From assembly GCF_023611505.1 (NCBI RefSeq), contig NZ_CP097843.1, positions 310,001-374,000 on the forward strand: a stretch of 64,000 nt of DNA, in the 5' to 3' direction. Below the pieces are notes generated by a model, which made no database searches, was not told the origin of the DNA, and worked only from the letters and a program-made list of their open reading frames with translations. Below are positions 44,234 through 51,637 of the stretch, piece after piece. How positions within the stretch are numbered: position 1 is the stretch's first letter; every line of letters begins with the position of its first letter. The stretch is from Streptococcus oralis. Its GTDB lineage: Bacteria > Bacillota > Bacilli > Lactobacillales > Streptococcaceae. The position numbers and the translations under genes were made by a program.

Positions 44234-45205
44234 TTATTTCAAAGCTTTTTGTGCGTCTTCAATCATGAGTTTAGTTGATTCAAGACCGCCTCCGCTTAGA
44301 TACCAGAGGTCTGGTGTTAGTTGGATAATTTTTCCATTTTTAGCGGCAGGAGTTTCAGCGATGAGGGCATTTTCTAGGACGCCATCGTTGCTAGAGTTGT
44401 CACCACCGATGGCAAGGGTACGGTTGATGACAAAGAGGATGTCAGGATTGATTTCTTTGACACTTTCAAAGCTGACTTCTTGTCCGTGGCGAGAGTCTTC
44501 AAATTGAGTGTCTGTTGGCTTGAATTTCAAGGTTTGGTACAAGAAAGAGAAACGAGATTGGGCACCAAAGGCAGCCATTTTTCCTTCATTGAGGAGGATA
44601 GCAAGGGCTTTTTTGTCAGAACTTTCGTTTTTAGTAGCGACTTCTTGAATGCTCTTGTCTAGGTTGGCTAATTCCTCTTTGGCTTTCTGTGTACCAGTTT
44701 CACCAAAGGCGCTTGCTAAGGATTCGATGTTGGCCTTGGTAGAAGTCCAGTAGTCGTCCTTACTTGCTTGGAAGAGAACAGTTGGAGCAATTTCTTTGAA
44801 CTTGTCTACGAATTTTTGGGTACGTGGAGAAGCGATAATTAGATCTGGTTCAAGAGCAGCAATGGCTTCTAGGTCTGGCTCAACCATAGAACCAACATTT
44901 TTGACATTTCCTGCAAGATCTTTTAGGTAAGTCGGAACAGTTTTTGTAGGCATTCCGACGATATTCTTTTCAAATCCTAAAGCACGAATAGTATCCGCAG
45001 CACCGAGGTCAAAAGTCACAATCTTTTCAGGAACCTTTGAAAGTTTGACCTCGTCTAGTGAACTTTTAATGGTTATCTCTGTTGGAGCAGAGCTACTTGT
45101 CTCTGTCTGGCTAGTGCTTGAGTTTGTATTTGTACTACATGCACCAAGTAGGAGCAAGAAGCTGGCCACTAGGGCAGTAAGATAAAGTTTAAGGGATGTT
45201 TTCAT
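44234..45205 (-). CDS. piuA: Iron-compound ABC transporter substrate-binding lipoprotein
   Basis: A 323-residue lipoprotein: signal with lipobox LLLLGACS (Cys 23), a Ser/Thr linker, then a two-lobed periplasmic-type binding fold (KVPEKIVTFDLGAADTIRAL; PDLIIASPRTQKFVD). Nearly identical in the parts I can recall to pneumococcal PiuA, which binds haem and ferric siderophore-type compounds. Last gene of the minus-strand piuBCDA operon. A hairpin lies in the 99-bp gap before it. Confidence 0.93.
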   Translation of the reverse strand: MKTSLKLYLTALVASFLLLLGACSTNTNSSTSQTETSSSAPTEITIKSSLDEVKLSKVPEKIVTFDLGAADTIRALGFEKNIVGMPTKTVPTYLKDLAGNVKNVGSMVEPDLEAIAALEPDLIIASPRTQKFVDKFKEIAPTVLFQASKDDYWTSTKANIESLASAFGETGTQKAKEELANLDKSIQEVATKNESSDKKALAILLNEGKMAAFGAQSRFSFLYQTLKFKPTDTQFEDSRHGQEVSFESVKEINPDILFVINRTLAIGGDNSSNDGVLENALIAETPAAKNGKIIQLTPDLWYLSGGGLESTKLMIEDAQKALK

Positions 45206-45242
45206 GATTTCTCCTTTTTAAAATGTGATAACGATGTAGGGA

Positions 45243-45273
45243 GTCTCTTAGATAGGCTTATTAGCTAAGAGAC
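45243..45273 (-). promoter_or_regulatory. Intercistronic hairpin piuD-piuA
   Basis: A perfect 9-bp stem GTCTCTTAG/CTAAGAGAC (45243-45251 with 45265-45273) without a T run lies in the gap before piuA, the only sizeable gap in the operon. It may mark an RNA processing or stabilising site that raises the binding protein relative to the permeases. Confidence 0.5.
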
Positions 45274-45304
45274 AGAGAATTCTCTAACATGAGTTTCTGA
45301 GTTA

Positions 45305-46057
45305 CTAGCTATAGATACAGATCTTTTTGCCATTGATATCAGCTAGCGTGATAGGAATCTCATAGAGTTGACTGAGCAGGTCAGCCTGCATGATTTGAGC
45401 AGTCGTTCCCTTGCAAAAGACTTGACCGTCCTTGAAGGCAACAATTTCATCTGCATACTGGCTGGCCATGTTGATATCGTGGAGGACTATGATAATGGTC
45501 TTCCCTAGTTCCTCCACCAGTCGCTTGAGAATCTGCATCATGCTGACGCTTTGCTTGATATCGAGGTTGTTAAGTGGTTCGTCCAGCAAGATAAAGTCTG
45601 TATCCTGGGCTAGTACCATGGCGATAAAGACACGTTGGAGCTGTCCACCAGACAGACTATCGATGTAGCGGTCTTTTAAGTTTGTCAGTTCCAGATAGTC
45701 CAGAGTTTCTCGGATTTTTTCCCAGTCTTCTGTCTTCAGTCGACCACGGCTGTAGGGAAAACGTCCAAAACTGACCAGTTCTTCTACAGTCAATTTGGCT
45801 TGGTAATTGATCTTCTGCTTTAGGATGGTAAGCTCTCGAGCCAGTTCTTGCGAATTCCAACTTTCAATTTCACGACCTTTGATACTGAGAATTCCCTGAT
45901 CCTTCTTGGTTAGTCTGCTCATAATGGAGAGGAGAGTTGATTTTCCAGCACCATTTGGACCAATAAAGGCTGTCAGTTTCTGAGGACTGACTTCAAGCGA
46001 AATGTCTTGCAAAATATCCTGTTTTTGAATGGATTTGTCAATGTTTTCCAGTTTCAC
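45305..46057 (-). CDS. piuD: Iron-compound ABC transporter ATP-binding protein
   Basis: A 250-residue ATPase of the FecE/FhuC type. Walker A GPNGAGKSTLL (about 33), signature SLSGGQLQR (about 134), Walker B FILLDEPLNNLDI (about 155), switch His in VLHDINMASQYAD. Overlaps piuC by 4 bases. It energises uptake through the PiuB-PiuC permease. Confidence 0.94.
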   Translation of the reverse strand: MKLENIDKSIQKQDILQDISLEVSPQKLTAFIGPNGAGKSTLLSIMSRLTKKDQGILSIKGREIESWNSQELARELTILKQKINYQAKLTVEELVSFGRFPYSRGRLKTEDWEKIRETLDYLELTNLKDRYIDSLSGGQLQRVFIAMVLAQDTDFILLDEPLNNLDIKQSVSMMQILKRLVEELGKTIIIVLHDINMASQYADEIVAFKDGQVFCKGTTAQIMQADLLSQLYEIPITLADINGKKICIYS

Positions 46058-47010
46058 CGACGTGCCCTCCTATAAAGTAAGATAAAGAATAAGAAGCCAC
46101 CCACACTCTCGATAATCATGCTGATGCGAATTTCCAGTGCAAAGACTCGTTCAATGAGGGCTTGCCCCAAGGTCAAGCTAATAAATCCAATCAGAATAGC
46201 CACGATAAAGAGTAACTTGTGTCGATAATCTTTGACAATCAGGTAAGTGAGATTGGCCAGCATAAAGCCGAAGAAGGCCATAGGTCCTACCAAGGCAGTT
46301 GCCGTTGAGGTCAAAAGTACGATGCCCCAGAGGAGTTCTCTCTGTTCTTTTTCAACATCGAGTCCCAGTATCTGAGCTGTTTCTCTTTGCAGGTGTAAGA
46401 CATCCAGAATGACTGCTTTTCGAAAGAAAAAGATTGTTAAAGCGAGGATGATTAGAGAACCGATGGCTAGGATGGAAGTGTTGAGATGCTGAAAGGAGGC
46501 AAAGAGACTGTTCTGCAGTTTATCGTATTCATTTGGATCCATCAGGACTTGGAGGAAGGTACTGATATTTCGAAAGAGACTTCCGAGTGCTAGACAGATT
46601 AGCAGAATGAAGACCAGATCTTGTTTCATCAGTGTCTTCAAGTAGCCTTGTAAGGCAAGAAAGAAGAGGGATTGGACAAGAAGTAAGATTAAAAATTCTA
46701 AGATAGGAGACTTTTCAAGCTGTAGAAATTTGCTTTCAAAAACCAGTAGCAGGGTTTGTAGCAAGACATAGAAGGATTCGATTCCCAAAATACTAGGTGT
46801 CAGGAAGCGATTTTCCGTCAGGGTTTGAAAACTAATGGTCGAAATCCCTGTCGCGATAACTACCAAGAGATAAACGACAATCTTTTGAGAACGAAGTTTC
46901 CAAGCAAAGACAGATAGGTGACTAATAGGCCAAAAGTAGAGGAGACAAGCTCCGATGGCCAGAATAATGAGAAGGCAGAAGAGCCTGGTATGTTTGCTTT
47001 TAAACTGCAT
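46054..47010 (-). CDS. piuC: Iron-compound ABC transporter permease
   Basis: A 318-residue FecCD-family permease with about nine membrane segments (LFCLLIILAIGACLLYFWPI at the start). The family region GPMAFFGFMLANLTYLIV, which contacts the ATPase, is seen near residue 240. It overlaps both neighbours (11 bases with piuB, 4 with piuD). Forms the channel as a heterodimer with PiuB. Confidence 0.92.
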   Translation of the reverse strand: MQFKSKHTRLFCLLIILAIGACLLYFWPISHLSVFAWKLRSQKIVVYLLVVIATGISTISFQTLTENRFLTPSILGIESFYVLLQTLLLVFESKFLQLEKSPILEFLILLLVQSLFFLALQGYLKTLMKQDLVFILLICLALGSLFRNISTFLQVLMDPNEYDKLQNSLFASFQHLNTSILAIGSLIILALTIFFFRKAVILDVLHLQRETAQILGLDVEKEQRELLWGIVLLTSTATALVGPMAFFGFMLANLTYLIVKDYRHKLLFIVAILIGFISLTLGQALIERVFALEIRISMIIESVGGFLFFILLYRRARR

Positions 47011-47959
47011 CTTTTTGTCCCCCTCTCCATAAAAGTAGGATAAAGGCGAGACTACCGATGATTCCTAGAATGAGACTGACAGACAGCTCATAGGGCCGAA
47101 TCAAGACTCGAGAGAGGATGTCACAGGCCAGAACTAGATTGGCACCGATCAGAGCGACCATGAGTTTGGTTTGACTCAGATTATCTCCATAGCGCTTGCG
47201 GACAAGATTGGGAACGATGACTCCGAGAAAAGGCAAGGCACCCACGGTAATCATGGTGACACTTGTCGTTAGCGCCACTAGAAATAGGGCCAGCTTTTCA
47301 AGTAGGGAGTAAGAAATTCCCAAACTCTCACTGGTTTCCTTACCCAGATTCATGATGGTAAAGGTTTGGGATAATTTCCAAACGGCTATCAGGATAATGA
47401 GGCCTAAGAAGAGCCACTCATACTGATGGGTCTGAATCATGGAGAAGGAACCCTGGGTCCAAGCCGTCATACTCTGAACTAGATTGAAACGGTAGGCGAT
47501 AACTTCTGTGATAGAACCGATAATCCCACTATAGATGATCCCGATCAAGGGCAACATCCACCTTTCCTTTATAGAAAAAATAGTCATAAAGGCCAGGAAG
47601 AAGAGGGTAAATAAAATGGATGAGCCAAAAGCAAAGAGCATCTTTTGGGTCAGACTCGCAGACGGAAAGACAAAGAGGCTCAACACCATTCCCAGTTTGG
47701 CGGCTTCTGTCGTTCCGACTGTGCTTGGGGCAGCAAACTGATTTTGAGTAATGGTCTGCATGAGGAGTCCTGCCATGCTCATGCTAGAGGCTGCAAGGAG
47801 AATGCTGAGGGTTCTTGGAAGACGCGACTCTTGAAAGAGAAGCCAAGTCTGTTGGTCAAAAGCAAAGAATTTTTCCCAAGAAAAATCACTGGTTCCAATG
47901 GTAATGGAGAGAAAGACCAGGAGTAGAAGTAAGCCTGTTAAAATATGAGAAAGTTTCAT
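47000..47959 (-). CDS. piuB: Iron-compound ABC transporter permease
   Basis: FecCD-family permease of 319 residues, first gene of the piu operon. The frame is open from 47974, but the ATG at 47959 (MKLSHILTGL) follows AAAGGACGG and is the better start. Family blocks: RLPRTLSILLAASSMSMAGL and GALPFLGVIVPNLVRKRYGD. Minus-strand promoter at 48006-48034. Confidence 0.92.
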   Translation of the reverse strand: MKLSHILTGLLLLLVFLSITIGTSDFSWEKFFAFDQQTWLLFQESRLPRTLSILLAASSMSMAGLLMQTITQNQFAAPSTVGTTEAAKLGMVLSLFVFPSASLTQKMLFAFGSSILFTLFFLAFMTIFSIKERWMLPLIGIIYSGIIGSITEVIAYRFNLVQSMTAWTQGSFSMIQTHQYEWLFLGLIILIAVWKLSQTFTIMNLGKETSESLGISYSLLEKLALFLVALTTSVTMITVGALPFLGVIVPNLVRKRYGDNLSQTKLMVALIGANLVLACDILSRVLIRPYELSVSLILGIIGSLAFILLLWRGGQKDAV

Positions 47960-48005
47960 GCCCCGTCCTTTCATGTAGATTTGCTATAAAAATACCCTTG
48001 GAGAT

Positions 48006-48034
48006 AATGTAACACGATTTCTTTAATCTGTCAA
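48006..48034 (-). promoter_or_regulatory. Promoter of the piu operon
   Basis: On the minus strand TTGACA (48029-48034) and TACATT (48006-48011) have a 17-base spacer. AT-rich inverted stretches around 48035-48060 could hold a metal-regulator site, but I recognise no defined box. Confidence 0.65.
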
Positions 48035-48160
48035 TAAATTTTCTGACAATTTAATGTAAAAAGAAAGAAAAATTTCTGAAATTACATCTGCCCCTCTCTT
48101 TTATTGGAAAAAATGAGTAAAAACCAATCCACCTTCCCACTATCCTTCTCCTATAAAAAG

Positions 48161-48169
48161 TGGTAAAAT
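48161..48169 (+). promoter_or_regulatory. Extended -10 promoter of pepA
   Basis: TGG-TAAAAT at 48161-48169, 24 bp before the start codon; GAAGGAAC serves as ribosome binding site. Confidence 0.6.
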
Positions 48170-48193
48170 GGAGGACAGAAAGAAGGAACTGAT

Positions 48194-49258
48194 ATGACAA
48201 CATTATTTTCAAAAATCAAAGAAGTAACAGAGCTTGCTGCGATCTCAGGTCATGAAGCGCCTGTCCGGACTTATCTTCGTGAAAAGTTGACACCGCACGT
48301 GGATGAAGTAGTGACAGATGGCTTGGGTGGTATTTTTGGTATCAAGCATTCAGAAGCTACGGACGCGCCCCGTGTTTTGGTTGCTTCTCATATGGACGAA
48401 GTTGGCTTTATGGTCAGTGAGATCAAGCCAGATGGGACCTTCCGTGTCGTTGAAATCGGTGGCTGGAACCCTATGGTAGTCAGCAGCCAACGCTTTAAAC
48501 TCTTTACTCGTGACGGTCGTGAAATTCCCGTGATTTCAGGCTCTGTTCCACCACATTTGACACGTGGAACAGGTGGACCAACCATGCCAGCTATTGCAGA
48601 TATCGTCTTTGATGGTGGTTTCGCGGATAAGGCTGAAGCAGAAAGTTTTGGCATCCGTCCTGGTGATACCATCGTACCAGATAGCTCTGCAATTTTAACA
48701 GCCAATGAAAAAAATATCATCTCCAAAGCTTGGGACAACCGCTACGGTGTTCTCATGGTGAGCGAGTTAGCTGAAGCCTTGTCAGGTCAAAAGCTTGACA
48801 ATGAACTCTATCTGGGTTCTAATGTCCAAGAAGAAGTTGGTCTCCGTGGTGCTCATACTTCTACAACTAAGTTTGACCCAGAAGTCTTTCTAGCAGTTGA
48901 CTGTTCACCTGCTGGTGATGTTTATGGTGGTCAAGGCAAGATTGGCGATGGAACCTTGATTCGTTTCTACGATCCAGGTCATTTGCTTCTCCCAGGAATG
49001 AAAGATTTCCTTTTGACAACGGCTGAGGAAGCTGGTATCAAGTACCAATACTACTGTGGTAAAGGCGGAACGGATGCTGGAGCAGCTCATCTGAAAAATG
49101 GTGGTGTTCCTTCTACAACTATCGGTGTCTGTGCCCGTTATATCCACTCTCACCAAACCCTCTACGCTATGGATGACTTCTTAGAAGCCCAAGCTTTCTT
49201 GCAAGCCTTGGTGAAAAAATTGGATCGTTCAACGGTTGATTTGATTAAGAAATATTAA
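48194..49258 (+). CDS. pepA: Glutamyl aminopeptidase (M42 family)
   Basis: A 354-residue cytoplasmic dinuclear-metal aminopeptidase that removes N-terminal Glu/Asp and other residues from peptides and forms large tetrahedral oligomers. Metal and catalytic motifs: ASHMDEVGFMV, KAWDNRYGV, NVQEEVGLRGA, AVDCSPAGD and the late His in RYIHSHQTLY. Divergent from piuB and upstream of the small immunity gene, whose start lies 21 bp after its stop. Confidence 0.95.
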   Translation: MTTLFSKIKEVTELAAISGHEAPVRTYLREKLTPHVDEVVTDGLGGIFGIKHSEATDAPRVLVASHMDEVGFMVSEIKPDGTFRVVEIGGWNPMVVSSQRFKLFTRDGREIPVISGSVPPHLTRGTGGPTMPAIADIVFDGGFADKAEAESFGIRPGDTIVPDSSAILTANEKNIISKAWDNRYGVLMVSELAEALSGQKLDNELYLGSNVQEEVGLRGAHTSTTKFDPEVFLAVDCSPAGDVYGGQGKIGDGTLIRFYDPGHLLLPGMKDFLLTTAEEAGIKYQYYCGKGGTDAGAAHLKNGGVPSTTIGVCARYIHSHQTLYAMDDFLEAQAFLQALVKKLDRSTVDLIKKY

Positions 49259-49279
49259 ACATAAGGGAGGTTGATTGGG

Positions 49280-49576
49280 ATGACAGAACCAAACCTAGAA
49301 GGCCTTATAAAAGATCTTTACAACCATGCTCGACATGATTTGAGTGAAGATTTAGTTGCTGCTCTCCTAGAGACTGCTAAAAAACTACCTACTACAAATG
49401 AGCAATTGCTGGCAGTTCGTCTCTCAGGTCTGGTCAATCTTGAATTGTTCAGAAATCCCAAACACCCAGCACCTGAGTTGATCAACTTGGCTCGCTTTAT
49501 CAAAAGAGAAGAAGCTAAGTGCAGAGGAACCGCGGTTTCTGCTATTATGTTTGGAGAGCTCTTTAAAATGCTTTGA
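49280..49576 (+). CDS. Bacteriocin immunity protein (EntA_Immun type)
   Basis: A 98-residue helical-bundle protein (MTEPNLEGLIKDLYNHARHD, ending IMFGELFKML) of the enterocin-A/pediocin-type immunity family, which protects the cytoplasmic face of the mannose PTS from class IIa-like bacteriocins. GGGAGG lies 9 bases before the ATG at 49280, so the TTG at 49271 is not needed. No bacteriocin gene is near. It may be cotranscribed with pepA. Confidence 0.8.
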   Translation: MTEPNLEGLIKDLYNHARHDLSEDLVAALLETAKKLPTTNEQLLAVRLSGLVNLELFRNPKHPAPELINLARFIKREEAKCRGTAVSAIMFGELFKML

Positions 49577-49605
49577 TTCCATTGTGAATCAAAGCGTTTT
49601 TATAT
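49565..49605 (+). terminator. Terminator of pepA-immunity gene
   Basis: A 15-bp stem (49565-49579 with 49586-49600, one G-T pair) includes the stop codon and runs into TTTTT. Confidence 0.88.
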
Positions 49606-49640
49606 ATGGTAGAAAAGATATTCTTGATTAAGTAACGAAA

Positions 49641-49664
49641 AAACCACCTAAGTCAAGGTGGTTT
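49641..49664 (-). terminator. Terminator of the Na/Pi cotransporter gene
   Basis: AAACCACCT/AGGTGGTTT, 9 bp, with TTTTTT following on the minus strand. Confidence 0.88.
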
Positions 49665-49672
49665 CTTACCTA

Positions 49673-51304
49673 TTAGATTTGTTCAGCAATGACCTTTTCA
49701 GCTAGGTTCATAGCATGGTCAGATACACGAGTGTAGTGGGAAATGATGTCGATAAAGTTGACCCCAGCTTGTGTTGAACATTCGCCCTTGTTAAGGCGTT
49801 TGATGTGGGTCTTTCTGAGAACGCGTTCCATATTGTTGATTTCTTTATGACGTTCAATCAGCCTTTGAGCTTTTTCAATATCATTGTTTTCCACACTATC
49901 AAGGGCATCTTTGATGAACTCAGTGGTAGCGTGATAAATCGCAGCTAGCTCTTCCAAAGCGGCCTCAGAGAACTGAACATTCTTGCGTTGGAGATAGTCT
50001 GTTAGGTTGATTAACCCTTCTGCGTGGTCTCCAATCCGTTCCAAATCACGTGATGAGTCAAGAATATTGGTTAAAATTTCACTTTCCTTTTGACTCAAGG
50101 ATTCGCTTGAAAGGCTAATCAGGTAACGAGTGAGTTTTTCGTCAATTGTGTTAATTGCTTCTTCAGTCTTATGGCCTTTCTCAGCTAGTTTTTCATCTAG
50201 ATTGACGATGTAGTCGTAGGAAAGGTCAAAAGCTTTTGCAGCATAGTTCCCCAAGTGAAGCAGTTCTTTTTTGGCATTTCCTAGAGCGATAGAAGGAGCC
50301 TGCTTGATGAGTTGTTCATCCAAGTAGAGAGCTTCGTATTTGACAACCTCATCTTCACCAGGAATGAGCTTGGTCACAATGTAAGCCAAGGCACCAATGA
50401 ATGGGAACTGGATAATGGTATTTGTAATATTAAAGGTTCCGTGGGCAAAGGCAATGGTCATTTCTGGAGCTAGATTGAGAGTAGATTCAAACCATTGAAT
50501 CAAGCCAGTGAAAGGTACAAGAAAGACAATACAGATGACCGTACCAATCACGTTAAAGACGACATGGGCACCGGCAACACGTTTGGCAGCGATATTGGCT
50601 CCAAGAGAAGCAATGATGGCTGTAATGGTCGTTCCGATATTATCACCAAACAAGACCGGTAGGGCACCTTGTAGGTCAATCAAACCACTTGCGTACAGGT
50701 TCTGTAAGATACCGATAGTTGCGGATGAAGCTTGAATGAGTAGGGTCAGTCCAGTTCCGACAAAGACACCTAGAATAGGACTCTTACTTAGTTCAACCAT
50801 GTAGTCTCTAAAGACTTGCAGGTCTTTTAGGGGCTCCATTGCACCGCTCATAAGATTGAGGGCGAAGAAGATACCACCCACACCAAAGATAATCCGTCCG
50901 ATGTTATTGATGGAGCGATTCTTGGTGAAGAAAAGACAAACAGCTCCGATAAAGAGCATAGGCAAGGCATAATCTCCTAGCTTAAAACCGATGATAAAGG
51001 ATGTAACGGTGGTTCCAATATTGGCACCCATGACAATACCGATAGCCTGACGCAATGTCAAAAGTCCTGCACTGACAAGTCCCACTGTAATGACTGTAAC
51101 ACCAGAACTTGATTGAATCAGCGCCGTCATACCGATACCAACCAGCACACCGAAGAAGGGATTGCTGGTATATTTGTCAATGTAAAAACGAAGGCGATCT
51201 CCAGCAGCTTGTTGCAAACCGTCTCCCATGGTCTTGATACTATATAAAAATAGTCCCAGACCACCTAAAAAGTGAAATAAAATTTCCTGCCAATTAATGG
51301 ACAT
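49673..51304 (-). CDS. Na/Pi cotransporter family protein with PhoU-like tail
   Basis: A 543-residue membrane protein: two repeated NptA-type halves with the diagnostic QSSSG-type motifs (ALIQSSSGVTVI near 61-72, LLIQASSATIGIL near 190) and GANIGTTVTSFI, GDNIGTTITAII, then a cytoplasmic helical PhoU-like domain from about 340 to the end. Likely sodium-dependent phosphate uptake or its regulation. CGGAGG precedes the start. It lies next to the endoglycosidase gene, an order also known in pneumococci. Confidence 0.92.
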   Translation of the reverse strand: MSINWQEILFHFLGGLGLFLYSIKTMGDGLQQAAGDRLRFYIDKYTSNPFFGVLVGIGMTALIQSSSGVTVITVGLVSAGLLTLRQAIGIVMGANIGTTVTSFIIGFKLGDYALPMLFIGAVCLFFTKNRSINNIGRIIFGVGGIFFALNLMSGAMEPLKDLQVFRDYMVELSKSPILGVFVGTGLTLLIQASSATIGILQNLYASGLIDLQGALPVLFGDNIGTTITAIIASLGANIAAKRVAGAHVVFNVIGTVICIVFLVPFTGLIQWFESTLNLAPEMTIAFAHGTFNITNTIIQFPFIGALAYIVTKLIPGEDEVVKYEALYLDEQLIKQAPSIALGNAKKELLHLGNYAAKAFDLSYDYIVNLDEKLAEKGHKTEEAINTIDEKLTRYLISLSSESLSQKESEILTNILDSSRDLERIGDHAEGLINLTDYLQRKNVQFSEAALEELAAIYHATTEFIKDALDSVENNDIEKAQRLIERHKEINNMERVLRKTHIKRLNKGECSTQAGVNFIDIISHYTRVSDHAMNLAEKVIAEQI

Positions 51305-51516
51305 TTCTTTTTCCTCCGAAAAATAATAACGGAATTTCTCCTATTCTATTTTAAAGGATAAAAGTAAATCTCACAAGTGTTTAGCTGAAATTTTCATGAG
51401 AAACAAGAACTTTCTTTTAAAATGAGAGATAGTTTCCCTTTAAGATAGATGATTTATAGGATTGTGTCCAAATTTTACTGATTATTATCCTAGTTATAGT
51501 TTTTATGTTAAATAGA

Positions 51517-51544
51517 TTGACATCGCTTTTATATAGGATAAAAT
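51517..51544 (+). promoter_or_regulatory. Promoter of the GH85 gene
   Basis: TTGACA (51517-51522) and TAAAAT (51539-51544) with a 16-base spacer. The 333-bp gap 51305-51637 holds this, the cre-like site and AT-rich DNA. Confidence 0.75.
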
Positions 51545-51599
51545 GAAGATGATCCTGTTCGGGTGGTGAGCACTGAGAACAGTTACTTTTTATCAAAAA

Positions 51600-51614
51600 A
51601 GTAAAGCGCTTACT
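51600..51614 (+). promoter_or_regulatory. cre-like site in the GH85 leader
   Basis: AGTAAAGCGCTTACT, a near-palindrome with the CcpA core AAAGCGCTT but two mismatches to the full consensus. It lies about 50 bp downstream of the expected transcription start. Confidence 0.55.
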
Positions 51615-51637
51615 TTTTATTATATTAGGAGGAAAAG

